Of a DNA stretch of 64,000 nt, positions 43,762-54,964 are shown piece after piece; within the stretch, counting starts at the first letter, position 1; every line of letters starts with the position of its first letter. Below the pieces are notes generated by a model. It searched no databases. It worked only from the letters and a program-made list of their open reading frames with translations, and had not been told where the DNA came from. This DNA is from Rhizobiaceae bacterium (GTDB lineage Bacteria; Pseudomonadota; Alphaproteobacteria; Rhizobiales; Rhizobiaceae): the NCBI GenBank assembly GCA_017640615.1, contig JAEPQK010000001.1:744001-808000 (forward strand). The letters are read 5' to 3'. Position numbers and translations under genes: made by a program.

Positions 43762-44672
43762 GGTCAGGACCGGTCAACAGGGCCCGCATGGGCGGCACCG
43801 GTGCGCTCACTTCCGGTATCGTTATTCCGCGGCTTCTGCGGCGCCCCACGCGCGCGCTGATGCGCCTGATGTCAGGCGACTATCAGCCGCCGCGCTTTGC
43901 TGGCACTACGCTGCTGGCCGGGTTCTTCACAGCGACTGCGCTTTACGGCATGGCGCTTGGCGGCCACACGTCCTCCGTCGTGACGACCGTCACGGCGCGC
44001 ACCGGCTTCGCGCTGTCCGACATTCGCGTTTCCGGCAATGTCGAGACGTCCGAAATCGACGTACTCGGCCAGCTCGATCTTTCCGGCTTCACCTCGTTGA
44101 TGGGGCTCGATGTGGACAAGGTGCGCGGCGACATCGAGATGTTGCCGTGGATTTCGAGCGCGCGGGTTCGCAAGGTCTACCCGTCTGCGCTCGATATCAG
44201 CATCACCGAGCGCGAGCCCTTCGCGATCTGGCAGCATGGCGAAGCGCTGTCGGTCGTGCAGGCCGATGGCCGTGTGATCGCGCCGTTCCGCAACCGCCGC
44301 AATGCCCGCCTGCCGCTGGTGATCGGCTCCGGTGCGCCCGAGCGCGCCGCCGATTTCATCGACACGGTTGCCCGGTTCCCGACACTGGCCGCGCGGGTCA
44401 ATGCCTACATCCTCATTGCCAAGCGCCGCTGGGACATCAGGCTCGACAATGGTGTGACCGTGAAGCTGCCGGAGCATGGCGTTTCGGATGCGCTGGCGGA
44501 AATCACCAATCTCGACCGGCAGCAGGCTTTCCTGTCGCGCGGCATGACGGCGGTCGATATGCGGCTTACCGATCGTATCGTTGTCGAACTGCGCGAGGAC
44601 GAAGCAGAGGTTCTGCGCGCCGCAGCGCGCGAAAAACTCGGTATGCCGAAAATGCCGGGGCGGCGCACATGA
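43749..44672 (+). CDS. ftsQ: FtsQ, divisome scaffold protein
   Basis: A 307-residue bitopic protein: a cytoplasmic N-terminal tail of about 45 residues, a membrane helix (about residues 52-70, [19 protein letters not shown]), a POTRA domain ([20 protein letters not shown] to [13 protein letters not shown]) and the FtsQ domain ([20 protein letters not shown]). It ties FtsL/B to FtsA-FtsZ. The start is TTG at 43749, with GGAGGA seven bases upstream, inside the end of ddlB. Its stop overlaps ftsA by four bases. Confidence 0.92.
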   Translation: MFALRSGPVNRARMGGTGALTSGIVIPRLLRRPTRALMRLMSGDYQPPRFAGTTLLAGFFTATALYGMALGGHTSSVVTTVTARTGFALSDIRVSGNVETSEIDVLGQLDLSGFTSLMGLDVDKVRGDIEMLPWISSARVRKVYPSALDISITEREPFAIWQHGEALSVVQADGRVIAPFRNRRNARLPLVIGSGAPERAADFIDTVARFPTLAARVNAYILIAKRRWDIRLDNGVTVKLPEHGVSDALAEITNLDRQQAFLSRGMTAVDMRLTDRIVVELREDEAEVLRAAAREKLGMPKMPGRRT

Positions 44673-45979
44673 GCTGGCTTGGCGGACGCAAGGAAGCGCC
44701 GGGACGCCGCTCAGGCGTCATTACCGCTTTGGATATCGGCTCCAGCAAGATTTGCTGCGTGATCGCGCGTCTGCAGCCATGTCAGGACAGCCGTCTGCTG
44801 CCGGGGCGCACGCATCAGGTGCAGGTGATCGGGATCGGTCATCAGAAATCGCGCGGCGTGAAGTCGGGCGTCATCGTCGATCTCGACCTCGCCGAACATG
44901 CGGTGCGTCTGGCGGTCGATGCCGCCGAGCGCATGGCGGGACTTACGGTGGAATCTCTGCTGGTCAGCGTGACAGCCGGGCGCATGCGCAGCGAGCCGAT
45001 GTCGGCCACGATAAGGCTTCGCGGCCAGGAAGCAGATAAGTCAGATATCGCACAGGTGCTTGCAGCGGGCTCGCGCCAGGCCATGCAGGCGGAGCGTCAG
45101 GTGCTGCATTCGCTGCCGGTCGGCTTCTCGCTCGACGGCGAACGCGGGATACGCGATCCGCGCGGCATGATCGGCGAAACGCTCGGCGTCGACATGCATG
45201 TGCTGACGGCAGACGCCGCTCCGATCCGCAACCTCGAACTGTGTGTGAACCGGGCGCATCTTTCGGTCGAGCATATGGTGGCCACGCCTTATGCGAGCGG
45301 GCTTGCCGCACTCGTGGAAGACGAGGCCGACATGGGTGCGGCCTGCATCGATCTCGGCGGCGGCTCCACGACCATCTCGATTTTCGCAGGCGGCAAGTTC
45401 GTGCATGCCGCATCGCTGCCGATTGGCGGCAACCATGTGACCGGCGATCTGGCGCGCGGGCTTTCCACGCGCACGGAATATGCCGAACGGCTCAAGGTGA
45501 TGCACGGCTCCGCGCTGCCGGAGGGTGGCGACGAGCGCGACATGATCACGATCCAGCCGCTTGCCGGCGACGAGACCGACCAGCAGATGCAGATACCGCG
45601 CGCGGCAATGAACCGGATTATCCGGGCGCGTGTCGAGGAAACGTTCGAACTGGTGCGCGACCGCATCAACCAGTCGGGCCTTGCGGGCACGATCGGTAAG
45701 CGGGTGGTACTAACAGGTGGGGCGAGCCAGCTCGCCGGCCTGCCGGAGACGGCGCGGCGGGTTTTGGGTCGCAATGTACGCATTGGCCGGCCACTCGGCG
45801 TGTCGGGCCTGCCGGAAGCCGCCAAGGGACCGGCATTCGCTTCGGTCGTTGGACTGATGATCTACCCGCAGGCGGCGGGTTTCGAGGGCGCGCGGCGGAG
45901 CCGCGTTGCGCCTGCACAAGCAACCGGAACCGGGGGTCGGTTCCATCGCATGGGCCAGTGGCTCAGAGACAGTTTCTAG
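44669..45979 (+). CDS. ftsA: FtsA, actin-like membrane anchor of the Z ring
   Basis: A 436-residue actin-fold ATPase: ITALDIGSSKICCVIAR is phosphate loop 1, GIGHQKSRGVKSGVIVDLD and SVTAGRMRSEPMSATIRL cover the 1C subdomain, AACIDLGGGSTTISIFAGGK is phosphate loop 2 and VVLTGGASQLAGLPETAR binds adenosine. The C-terminal FHRMGQWLRDSF is the amphipathic membrane-targeting helix. ATG 44669 overlaps the ftsQ stop; a much longer open frame from 43712 is ftsQ and ddlB read in the wrong frame. Confidence 0.95.
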   Translation: MSWLGGRKEAPGRRSGVITALDIGSSKICCVIARLQPCQDSRLLPGRTHQVQVIGIGHQKSRGVKSGVIVDLDLAEHAVRLAVDAAERMAGLTVESLLVSVTAGRMRSEPMSATIRLRGQEADKSDIAQVLAAGSRQAMQAERQVLHSLPVGFSLDGERGIRDPRGMIGETLGVDMHVLTADAAPIRNLELCVNRAHLSVEHMVATPYASGLAALVEDEADMGAACIDLGGGSTTISIFAGGKFVHAASLPIGGNHVTGDLARGLSTRTEYAERLKVMHGSALPEGGDERDMITIQPLAGDETDQQMQIPRAAMNRIIRARVEETFELVRDRINQSGLAGTIGKRVVLTGGASQLAGLPETARRVLGRNVRIGRPLGVSGLPEAAKGPAFASVVGLMIYPQAAGFEGARRSRVAPAQATGTGGRFHRMGQWLRDSF

Positions 45980-46047
45980 TTTGACGGGTTTCCCGAACTA
46001 ACAGCCGCTGCGGCGTCGCGGCACGAAAGGCGGAAAGGACGAAGACA

Positions 46048-47703
46048 ATGACAATCAATCTGCAGAAGCCGGACATTACCGAGCTGAAGCCGCGCATCAC
46101 CGTCTTCGGCGTTGGCGGCGGCGGCGGCAACGCGGTCAACAACATGATCTCGGCGGGCCTCAAGGGCGTCGATTTCGTGGTCGCCAACACGGACGCGCAG
46201 GCGCTCACAATGTCGAAGGCAGACCGGCTGATCCAGCTCGGTGCGCATGTGACCGAGGGCCTTGGCGCCGGGTCGCAGCCGGAGGTCGGGCGCGCGGCAG
46301 CCGAGGAATGCATCGACGAGATCGTCGACCATCTGTCTGCCACCCATATGTGCTTCGTCACCGCCGGCATGGGCGGCGGCACGGGAACGGGTGCGGCTCC
46401 TGTCGTTGCCCGCGCAGCCCGCGAGAAAGGCATCCTCACGGTCGGCGTGGTCACAAAGCCTTTCCACTTCGAGGGTCAGCGGCGCATGAGCACCGCCGAT
46501 CAGGGCATCGAAGACCTGCAGAAATGCGTCGATACGCTGATCGTCATTCCGAACCAGAACCTATTCCGGATCGCAAACGACAAGACTACCTTTGCCGACG
46601 CATTCGCGATGGCCGACCAGGTGCTGTATTCGGGCGTTGCCTGCATCACCGACCTGATGGTCAAGGAAGGCCTGATCAATCTCGACTTCGCCGACGTGCG
46701 TTCAGTGATGCGCGAGATGGGCAAGGCAATGATGGGCACCGGCGAATCCTCAGGCGAGGGCAGGGCCATGGCCGCTGCCGAGGCCGCGATCGCCAATCCA
46801 CTGCTCGACGAAACCTCCATGAAGGGCGCCAAGGGCCTGCTTATCTCGATCACCGGCGGCCGCGACATGACGCTGTTCGAGGTGGACGAGGCTGCAACCC
46901 GCATTCGCGAGGAAGTCGACCAGGACGCCAACATCATTCTGGGCGCCACCTTCGACGAGGAGCTCGAAGGCATCATCCGCGTTTCGGTTGTTGCTACGGG
47001 CATCGACAAGGTTGCCGGTGAACTGACCGGTACCACGACGATCCACCGTCCGGCGCCGAAGCCCGCACAGCCAGTGAAGCAGGAAGCGCGTCCGGCTCCG
47101 ACTCCTCAGCTACAGCCGGCGAAGCCTGCGCAGGCAACCGAAACAGCGGCTGCTCCACAAGCAACGCCAGCGCCGCAGGCCGCCGACCCGGTGGCCGATG
47201 CAATCCGCGCAGCTGAAACGCCAGTGGAAGCCAAGACCAAGGATGGCGACTTCAAGCCGGCCTCCAAGCTGTTCCAGGCGCCGCCTGCCGAGACCCGGCC
47301 GGCAGCCCCCGCGGCCCCGCAGGCAGATACGCTGCAGCCCGTGGAGGACGCTCCGCGCATGCCGCGCGTCGAAGATTTCCCAGCCGTCGTGCGGGCTGAA
47401 ATCGAGGGTGCGGACAATGATGTCGAGCACGATGCACGCGGACCGGTCGGTCTTCTCAAGCGGCTTGCCACCGGCCTCTCGCGCCGTGAGGACGAACCGC
47501 GCCTGACGCCGGCGCAGCCGCGCGAACCGCGCCTTCGCCAGCCGGTACAGGACACGCGCCGCGCACATGGTCAGGACCCCGATCTCTATGCACCGCGCCG
47601 CGGCCAGCTTGACGATCAGGGCCGTGCGGTTGCGCAGCCTCGGCAGAGCCAGGAAGAAGATCAGCTGGAAATCCCCGCCTTTTTGCGCCGTCAGGCCAAT
47701 TAA
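46048..47703 (+). CDS. ftsZ: FtsZ, tubulin-like division GTPase
   Basis: A 551-residue protein. Residues about 1-320 are the GTPase core: [25 protein letters not shown], the tubulin signature [20 protein letters not shown] and [20 protein letters not shown]. Residues about 335-535 are an Ala/Pro/Gln-rich disordered linker, far longer than in E. coli (383 residues in all) but usual for rhizobial FtsZ. The tail [14 protein letters not shown] holds the conserved FtsA/membrane-anchor peptide. It has its own 68-bp leader after ftsA and a clear terminator after it. Confidence 0.97.
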   Translation: MTINLQKPDITELKPRITVFGVGGGGGNAVNNMISAGLKGVDFVVANTDAQALTMSKADRLIQLGAHVTEGLGAGSQPEVGRAAAEECIDEIVDHLSATHMCFVTAGMGGGTGTGAAPVVARAAREKGILTVGVVTKPFHFEGQRRMSTADQGIEDLQKCVDTLIVIPNQNLFRIANDKTTFADAFAMADQVLYSGVACITDLMVKEGLINLDFADVRSVMREMGKAMMGTGESSGEGRAMAAAEAAIANPLLDETSMKGAKGLLISITGGRDMTLFEVDEAATRIREEVDQDANIILGATFDEELEGIIRVSVVATGIDKVAGELTGTTTIHRPAPKPAQPVKQEARPAPTPQLQPAKPAQATETAAAPQATPAPQAADPVADAIRAAETPVEAKTKDGDFKPASKLFQAPPAETRPAAPAAPQADTLQPVEDAPRMPRVEDFPAVVRAEIEGADNDVEHDARGPVGLLKRLATGLSRREDEPRLTPAQPREPRLRQPVQDTRRAHGQDPDLYAPRRGQLDDQGRAVAQPRQSQEEDQLEIPAFLRRQAN

Positions 47704-47729
47704 CGGGATTACAACGCATAATGAGCATT

Positions 47730-47754
47730 AACGGGCGCGAAAGCGCCCGTTTTG
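47730..47754 (+). terminator. Rho-independent terminator after ftsZ
   Basis: A 9-bp perfect stem AACGGGCGC / GCGCCCGTT with a GAAA tetraloop and a short T-run, 26 bases after the stop. It is the first strong terminator since the start of the dcw cluster. Confidence 0.85.
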
Positions 47755-47823
47755 CCGTTCTGGACCTGAATTTCGGGTCCGCGTGGCGGCAAATCGCGGG
47801 TAGGCGTAACAAAGGGTAAGAAT

Positions 47824-47841
47824 CCGTGATTTGGATCACGG
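47824..47841. promoter_or_regulatory. CRP-like dyad or second hairpin upstream of lpxC
   Basis: CCGTGAT-TTGG-ATCACGG is a perfect 7-bp dyad that contains GTGA-N6-TCAC, the core of CRP/FNR-family sites. It lies 120 bp before lpxC in the 258-bp gap 47704-47961. It could equally be a weak terminator hairpin since TTT follows. Two GANTC sites (47820, 47870) flank it. Confidence 0.4.
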
Positions 47842-47961
47842 TTTGCGCCCATCTATCTTCCCGGCCAGAGATTCAGCGGATCCCTGAGGGGTTGGGTTCC
47901 GCGCTCTGCGGCTCCGACTGTAGTGTATTTGGTTAGTGGATGTCGTGAGTGGGACGGGCCT

Positions 47962-48912
47962 ATGGGGAACGAATTGTTTGATTGTCAAACGACGCTAAGA
48001 ACGTCTGTAACCGTTTCAGGCGTTGGTGTTCACAACGGAAAGCCTGTTTCCGTTCAATTCAGTCCGGCAGACCCAGACACGGGTATTGTCTTCCATGGCC
48101 CTTCCGACGGGGCCAATGATCCCGAAATTCGCGCAAGCGCTTCGGCCATTTCCGGCACCGATCTCTGCACTTTGCTTGGCGACCCGCGTGGCTTCCACGT
48201 CGGCACCGTCGAGCATCTGATGGCGGCGCTGTTCGCGCTCGGCATCGATAATGTGCATGTCGAGATTGATGGAACTGAAATGCCGATCCTCGACGGGAGC
48301 GCGGCGATGTTCGTCGACGCGTTCGACCAGGCCGGCATCGAGGCGCAGGCCGTGCGCCGCCGCTATATCCGCGTCATCAAGCCGGTTCGCATCGAAAACG
48401 GCGCCTCTTGGGCGGAGTTTCGCCCCTATGACGGCACCCGGTTTGAGGTCGAGATCGATTTCGAAAGCCCGGCAATCGGCCGGCAGTCTTTCAAAAGCGA
48501 TATCGACGCCAAGGTCTTTCGCCGCGATATCAGCCGGGCACGCACTTTCGGCTTCCTGAAGGATGTCGAGCGCTTGTGGGCCGCAGGCTATGCGCTGGGT
48601 TCTTCGCTCGAAAACTCAGTTGTGATCGGCGAAGACCACAAGGTCATCAATGTCGAAGGGCTGCGCTACGAAGACGAGTTCGTGCGCCACAAGACGCTGG
48701 ACGCCATGGGCGATCTGGCCCTGGCGGGTGCGCGCTTCATCGGGTTGTTCCGTTCCTATCGCGGCGGGCACAAGCTGAACGCGGCAGCGCTGACGCAGCT
48801 TCTTTCGGACCCGAGCGCCTTCGAAATCGTGGAAACGGTGAGCCGCGAGCGTGGCCGCTCCGCCGAAATGGTTCAGGTCAGCGCGCCGGTCTACGCACCC
48901 TGGGCGATCTGA
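47962..48912 (+). CDS. lpxC: LpxC, UDP-3-O-acyl-N-acetylglucosamine deacetylase
   Basis: A 316-residue zinc amidase, the committed step of lipid A synthesis. Zinc ligands are visible as His85 in VEHLMAAL and His243-x3-Asp247 in HKTLDAMGD; His270 in YRGGHKLN is the catalytic base. Also ELFDCQTTLRTSVTVSGVGV then HNGKPV at the N terminus. ATG 47962 follows GGGACGGG; the frame is open to a GTG at 47923, which lacks a ribosome site and would add 13 non-conserved residues. Confidence 0.95.
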   Translation: MGNELFDCQTTLRTSVTVSGVGVHNGKPVSVQFSPADPDTGIVFHGPSDGANDPEIRASASAISGTDLCTLLGDPRGFHVGTVEHLMAALFALGIDNVHVEIDGTEMPILDGSAAMFVDAFDQAGIEAQAVRRRYIRVIKPVRIENGASWAEFRPYDGTRFEVEIDFESPAIGRQSFKSDIDAKVFRRDISRARTFGFLKDVERLWAAGYALGSSLENSVVIGEDHKVINVEGLRYEDEFVRHKTLDAMGDLALAGARFIGLFRSYRGGHKLNAAALTQLLSDPSAFEIVETVSRERGRSAEMVQVSAPVYAPWAI

Positions 48913-49080
48913 GCGCTTTCACCATAGCGACAGAATAGGCTTGCGCGCCACGCGGGGCCTGCCACAAAAATGCGCCATTGACGGGTCATGCGTTGCTCAC
49001 TGTGGGGCAATTGTGATTTATGACGCATTCGCTCGCGGGATTTTGCGGGGTTTGACGCCACCGGAGGGGCGCATTTAACG

Positions 49081-49944
49081 ATGCCAAGCTTGAAACAGGC
49101 AAACAACATGGCCTGGCGGCTGCGTTTCGGCGCGTTGATCGCGGTTGCAGCGCCGTTGGCTCTTGCCGCGTGCGGTGAAAAAGACATCGATCTGTCGACC
49201 TATGTCGAAGATGTCGAACCCGCCGATGTGCTTTACAATCAGGCGCTTGCGAACCTCAACGAGGGCAAGGTCACCGAGGCGTCGCGCAAGTTCGCGGCGG
49301 TCGATCGCCAGCATCCCTATTCGGAATACGCACGCAAATCGATGGTGATGGCGACCTTCACCAACTACCGGCAGGGCCAATATGCCGAGGCCATCAATAG
49401 CGGCCGGCGCTATGTGCAGCTCTACCCGTCCACGCCGGACGCGGCTTATGCGCAATATCTCGTCGGGCTGAGCTATTTCCGCCAGATTCGCGATGTGACG
49501 CAGGATCAGTCGGAATCGCAAAAAACCATTGCCGCTATGCAGGAACTGGTCGAGCGCTGGCCCGAGTCGGAATATGTCGAGGACGCGCAGACCAAGATTC
49601 GCTTCGCGCGCGACCAGCTCGCCGGCAAGGAAATGCAGGTCGGCCGTTACTATCTCGAGCGCCGCGAGTATATCTCCTCCATCAAGCGCTTCCGCTTCGT
49701 GGTCGAAAACTACTCGAACACACGCCATGTGGAAGAGGCGCTGGCCCGACTCGTGGAAGCCTATTACGCGATGGGCCTTGCTTCGGAGGCGCAGACGGCG
49801 GCCGCGGTTTTGGGCCACAACTACCCGGAAAGCGAGTGGTACAAGGATTCCTACACGCTGCTGCAATCGGGCGGGCTTGAACCTCGGGAAAACAACAACA
49901 ACTCGTGGCTGTCTCGCCTGAATATTTTCGGCCGCAGCACCTAA
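49081..49944 (+). CDS. bamD: BamD, outer-membrane assembly lipoprotein
   Basis: A 287-residue lipoprotein of the Bam complex. A signal peptide ends with the lipobox LALAAC, lipidated Cys31. TPR repeats follow: [26 protein letters not shown]-type helices, [38 protein letters not shown] and [20 protein letters not shown]. It supports BamA in inserting beta-barrel proteins. It is the usual neighbour of lpxC and recN in alphaproteobacteria. The 168-bp leader shows a GGAGG ribosome site and nothing else certain. Confidence 0.93.
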   Translation: MPSLKQANNMAWRLRFGALIAVAAPLALAACGEKDIDLSTYVEDVEPADVLYNQALANLNEGKVTEASRKFAAVDRQHPYSEYARKSMVMATFTNYRQGQYAEAINSGRRYVQLYPSTPDAAYAQYLVGLSYFRQIRDVTQDQSESQKTIAAMQELVERWPESEYVEDAQTKIRFARDQLAGKEMQVGRYYLERREYISSIKRFRFVVENYSNTRHVEEALARLVEAYYAMGLASEAQTAAAVLGHNYPESEWYKDSYTLLQSGGLEPRENNNNSWLSRLNIFGRST

Positions 49945-49956
49945 GCGGCGCCAGGC

Positions 49957-51633
49957 ATGCTGGCGCATCTGTCGATCCGCGACATAGTCCTGATCGAAAG
50001 GCTGGATATCGATTTCTCGTCCGGCCTTTCCGTTCTGACGGGTGAGACGGGCGCCGGCAAATCCATTCTCCTCGACGCTCTTTCGCTGGCGCTTGGCGCG
50101 CGCGGCGACACAGCGCTCGTGCGCAATGGCGCAACGCAGGGCCAGGTGACGGCCGTCTTCGACATTCCCTCCAACCATCCCGTGCGCGACATGCTGCGCG
50201 AAAACGCCATCGATGACGAAGGCGACGTTATCCTGCGGCGTGTGCAAAGTGCCGATGGCAGAACGCGCGTTTTCATCAACGACCAGCCTTCTAGCGTGGC
50301 GCTGATGCGCGAGACGGGCAGGGCGCTTGTCGAAATACACGGCCAGCATGACGAGCGTGCGCTGGTCGACACTGCCATGCATCGTGACCTGCTGGACGCG
50401 TTTGGCGGGCATCTGGGCGAGACCGCGCATGTCAGTGCGCGCTGGCGCGAACTGCGCGAGGCCGAGCAGAAACTTGCGAGGCATCGCGCCTCCGTTGAGG
50501 CCGCGGCCCGCGAGGCCGATTTCCTGCGCGCCTCGGTTGTGGAGCTTGTCGAAGCCGATCCTCAGCCCGGCGAGGAAACCGAACTTGCGGAGCGCCGCGC
50601 CGACATGATGCGGGCCGAGAAATCGGCCAGCGATATCGCCGAGGCGCAGGAGACGCTTTCCGGCCCGACCTCGCCGCTGCCCGCCCTTTCGGGCCTGCTG
50701 AGGCGGCTGCAGCGCAAGGCTGCGGATGCGCCGGCACTTCTCGACCCGATCGTGAAAGCGCTCGACGAGGCGCTGATTGCACTCGACGGGGCGCAAGCGG
50801 CTGCGGACGAGGCGATGCGCGCGGCCGAGTTCGATCCAGGCGCGCTGGAGCGCGCGGAAGAGCGGCTTTTCGCGTTGCGAGCGCTGGCACGCAAGCACAA
50901 TGTGCAGGTGGACGATCTTGCAGCACTGCGCGATGAGATGTCAGCCAAACTTGCCGACCTCGATGCCGGAGAGGAACGGCTTTCCGAACTTGAGAAAGGC
51001 GCCAGCGAGGCGGCCACCCGCTATGACGAGGCAGCGGCCAAACTCTCTGAGCTGCGGCGTGCATCCGGTGGCAATCTGGCCTCGGCGGTCGCGGCCGAAC
51101 TGCCGGCGCTCAAGCTGGAGCGGGCGGAGTTTATCGTGGAGATGACCAGCGAGCCCGATGACCGCTCCGAGGCCGGCATCGATTCGGTTGAGTTCTGGGT
51201 GCGCACCAATCCGGGCACACGGGCCGGGCCGATGATGAAAGTGGCCTCCGGCGGCGAACTCTCGCGCTTCCTCCTGGCGCTCAAAGTGGCGCTTGCCGAC
51301 CGAGGGTCTGCACCGACGCTTGTTTTCGACGAGATCGACACCGGGGTGGGCGGCGCGGTGGCGGACGCTATCGGCCAGCGGCTGGCGCGGCTTTCGGACA
51401 AGATACAGGTGCTCACCGTCACTCATGCGCCGCAGGTGGCCGCACGCGCACGCTCTCATTTCCTGATCTCCAAAAGCGGCGGCGAAGAGCGTGTCGCCAC
51501 CGGCGTGCACGAGATCGACGAGGCGGGGCGGCAGGAAGAGCTGGCGCGCATGCTGGCCGGCGCCACGATCACCGAGGAAGCGCGCGCGGCGGCGGGACGG
51601 CTGCTGAGAGAAAACACCGCGATCGCAAGCTGA
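49957..51633 (+). CDS. recN: RecN, SMC-like DNA repair ATPase
   Basis: A 558-residue protein. The N-terminal head has SIRDIVLIERLDIDFSSGLS then VLTGETGAGKSILLDALSLAL (Walker A) and EIHGQHDERALVDTAMHRD; the middle (about residues 160-370) is a coiled coil rich in Ala, Glu and Arg; the C-terminal head has VASGGELSRFLLALKVALAD and LVFDEIDTGVGGAVADAIGQ (signature and Walker B). RecN acts early in double-strand break repair. It begins 12 bases after bamD. Confidence 0.95.
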   Translation: MLAHLSIRDIVLIERLDIDFSSGLSVLTGETGAGKSILLDALSLALGARGDTALVRNGATQGQVTAVFDIPSNHPVRDMLRENAIDDEGDVILRRVQSADGRTRVFINDQPSSVALMRETGRALVEIHGQHDERALVDTAMHRDLLDAFGGHLGETAHVSARWRELREAEQKLARHRASVEAAAREADFLRASVVELVEADPQPGEETELAERRADMMRAEKSASDIAEAQETLSGPTSPLPALSGLLRRLQRKAADAPALLDPIVKALDEALIALDGAQAAADEAMRAAEFDPGALERAEERLFALRALARKHNVQVDDLAALRDEMSAKLADLDAGEERLSELEKGASEAATRYDEAAAKLSELRRASGGNLASAVAAELPALKLERAEFIVEMTSEPDDRSEAGIDSVEFWVRTNPGTRAGPMMKVASGGELSRFLLALKVALADRGSAPTLVFDEIDTGVGGAVADAIGQRLARLSDKIQVLTVTHAPQVAARARSHFLISKSGGEERVATGVHEIDEAGRQEELARMLAGATITEEARAAAGRLLRENTAIAS

Positions 51634-51691
51634 CAGTAATGTCACGCAAACGCGCCGTTGGCCTATCCAAATCCTGACACCGACAGGCTAA

Positions 51692-53839
<2,148 letters not shown>

Positions 53840-53931
53840 GCGGCGCGCTGGCACCAAGCATCAATCACACAGATCATTGGCACAATGATATTCATGCGAC
53901 AGCGGCCGCTGCCTGCATTAGTGAGACAGCC

Positions 53932-54666
53932 ATGCTAGAAGCCTTAGATTTTTCAGACAGCCGAGCCGAGTTCGCGCGCGGCATGCGCCGGTCGATCCCG
54001 GTCGTCATCGCGGCTGCGCCGTTCGGCCTGCTGTTCGGCACGCTCGCCATCGCAAACGGCATGTCCGTCGGCGAGGCCGTGCTGATGAGCGCGACGCTTT
54101 ATGCCGGCGCCAGCCAGATGGTCGGCATCGAACTCTTCGGACAGGATATCGCGCCCTGGGTGGTCGTACTGTCGATCTTCGCGGTCAATTTCCGGCACGT
54201 GCTCTATTCGGCGGTCTCGGGGCGCGCGACGCGCCACTGGTCTGTGCTGAAACGCTATTTCGCTTTCTTCTTCCTCACCGATCCGCAATTCGCGGAGGCC
54301 GAGCGGCGGGTGACGGAGAAAAAGCCGGTCACCTTCGCATGGTATATGGGTGTAGCGGTTCCGATTTATGTGTGCTGGATCGCTGAGGCGCTGGTGGGCG
54401 CGCTGTTCGGCCAGCTCATTCCGAACCCGGATGCGCTGGGCTTCGATTTTCTGCTGCCGATCTACTTTCTGGGCCTTCTGATGGAATTTCGCGAGCGTCA
54501 GCTCTGGCTGCCGGTTGTGGCGGTCAGCGCCGTCACGTCGGTTTCAGCCTTCTACACGGTCGGCTCGCCCTGGCATGTCTCGATTGGCGCTGCCGCCGGT
54601 ATATTGCTCGCGGTCATCTGGCCTGCACAGGGCTCCGCCAGGAGCGCGCAGGAGCAGCAGACATGA
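53932..54666 (+). CDS. azlC: AzlC-family branched-chain amino acid exporter, large subunit
   Basis: A 244-residue membrane protein with about seven or eight helices. Family blocks: EFARGMRRSIPVVIAAAPFG then LLFGTLAIANGMSVGEAVLM, LYAGASQMVGIELFGQ and VVLSIFAVNFRHVLYSA. AzlC with the small AzlD subunit exports branched-chain amino acids (YgaZH in E. coli). It overlaps azlD by four bases. Confidence 0.9.
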   Translation: MLEALDFSDSRAEFARGMRRSIPVVIAAAPFGLLFGTLAIANGMSVGEAVLMSATLYAGASQMVGIELFGQDIAPWVVVLSIFAVNFRHVLYSAVSGRATRHWSVLKRYFAFFFLTDPQFAEAERRVTEKKPVTFAWYMGVAVPIYVCWIAEALVGALFGQLIPNPDALGFDFLLPIYFLGLLMEFRERQLWLPVVAVSAVTSVSAFYTVGSPWHVSIGAAAGILLAVIWPAQGSARSAQEQQT

Positions 54667-54959
54667 GCACGACCGTCTGGATCATCCTCGCCGGCGCGCT
54701 GGTGACCTATCTGACCCGCATTGGCGGCGATCTGGTGCTGTCGCGTTTCGAGCGCATTCACCCGCGCGTGGAAGCGGCGCTCAATGCCGTGCCGGCCGCG
54801 GTTCTGACGACGCTGGTTGCGCCGGTGGCGACGACGGGCGGTATTGCAGAGACAGCGGCGCTGCTCGTTTCGGGCGCGATCTTCCTGCGGGGAGGCGGCA
54901 TGATGACCGGCTTTGTGGCCGGTGCTGTTGTGCTTATTTCACTCCGCAACCTGCTCTGA
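54663..54959 (+). CDS. azlD: AzlD-family exporter small subunit
   Basis: A 98-residue membrane protein with three helices: TTVWIILAGALVTYLTRIGG, LNAVPAAVLTTLVAPVATTG and LLVSGAIFLRGGGMMTGFVA. The TYLTRIGG and NAVPAAVLTTLVAP blocks are typical of AzlD/YgaH. ATG overlaps the azlC stop. It ends five bases before the convergent pepP stop. Confidence 0.9.
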   Translation: MSTTVWIILAGALVTYLTRIGGDLVLSRFERIHPRVEAALNAVPAAVLTTLVAPVATTGGIAETAALLVSGAIFLRGGGMMTGFVAGAVVLISLRNLL

Positions 54960-54964
54960 GCTAT

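Noticed and set aside
43712..44668. An open plus-strand frame that joins ftsA to about 320 upstream codons, suggesting a 755-residue fusion
   Set aside because: The upstream part is ddlB and ftsQ read out of frame; ftsA has a proper ATG at 44669 overlapping the ftsQ stop, and its conserved N terminus begins there.
47456..47839. Minus-strand open frame over the end of ftsZ
   Set aside because: Composition is typical of an antisense shadow, it runs through the ftsZ terminator, and no ribosome site or family feature is seen.
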